Source: Chloroflexota bacterium (GTDB lineage: Bacteria > Chloroflexota > Anaerolineae > Aggregatilineales > UBA3940). Taken from it: a stretch of DNA of 14,765 nt. How positions within the stretch are numbered: position 1 is the stretch's first letter; each line of letters opens with the position of its first letter. The DNA is taken from contig JAHEME010000018.1 in the NCBI GenBank assembly GCA_024643825.1, positions 1 through 14,765 of the forward strand, written 5' to 3'. Below the pieces are notes generated by a model. The model was not told the DNA's origin. It did no database searches and was given only the letters and a program-made list of their open reading frames with translations. A program made the translations under genes and the position numbers. This document shows, one piece after another, positions 14,765 to 14,765 of this stretch.

Positions 14765-14765
14765 A

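Overview
The window looks like chromosomal DNA of a Chloroflexota bacterium, probably Anaerolineae-like. This is an inference from style, with no database search: moderate GC, a VWA/FHA/PP2C signalling cluster, Thr/Pro-rich stalked surface proteins, a multi-TM GT39/DUF2142-like enzyme with beta modules, and a YqeB/YqeC maturation pair. There are 14 real genes. One is broken by a frameshift and two run off the window ends. I saw no tRNA, rRNA, CRISPR array, insertion sequence or phage gene.

Positions 2-3718 (+ strand) hold a compact signalling operon: a PP2C phosphatase (5' end missing), a J-domain/VWA fusion protein, a zinc-ribbon/FHA protein, an unrecognised 80-residue protein and an OmpR-type response regulator. 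Genes are separated by 31 nt or less and two overlap. Together they supply an eraser (PP2C), a phosphothreonine reader (FHA), a metal-dependent binding or chaperone-linked protein (J-VWA) and a transcriptional output. No Ser/Thr kinase or histidine kinase is inside the window. This is the best candidate for a poorly described system.

Positions 3734-7797 hold three housekeeping or metabolic genes. A secreted, membrane-anchored GH99-like glycosidase (-) is divergent from a zinc alcohol dehydrogenase (+). The dehydrogenase converges on CTP synthase pyrG (-) with only 4 nt between them. A strong intrinsic terminator (7837-7884) separates pyrG from an upstream Roadblock/LC7 gene (-). The 317-nt divergent region 8302-8618 carries a good sigma70-type promoter for the next operon.

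Positions 8619-12468 (+) hold purine nucleoside phosphorylase, a two-TM protein with an extracellular Ig-like domain, and a GT39/DUF2142-like membrane glycosyltransferase. The glycosyltransferase reading frame is broken near 10438-10450. Adding one base in the CCC run restores a 736-residue protein whose sequence reads smoothly across the join.

Positions 12478-14764 (-) hold a molybdenum hydroxylase maturation operon in transcription order: the C-terminus of a xanthine-dehydrogenase-type molybdopterin subunit, YqeB, and a fusion of YqeC with a MocA/MobA-like nucleotidyltransferase. YqeB and YqeC are markers of selenium-dependent molybdenum hydroxylases.
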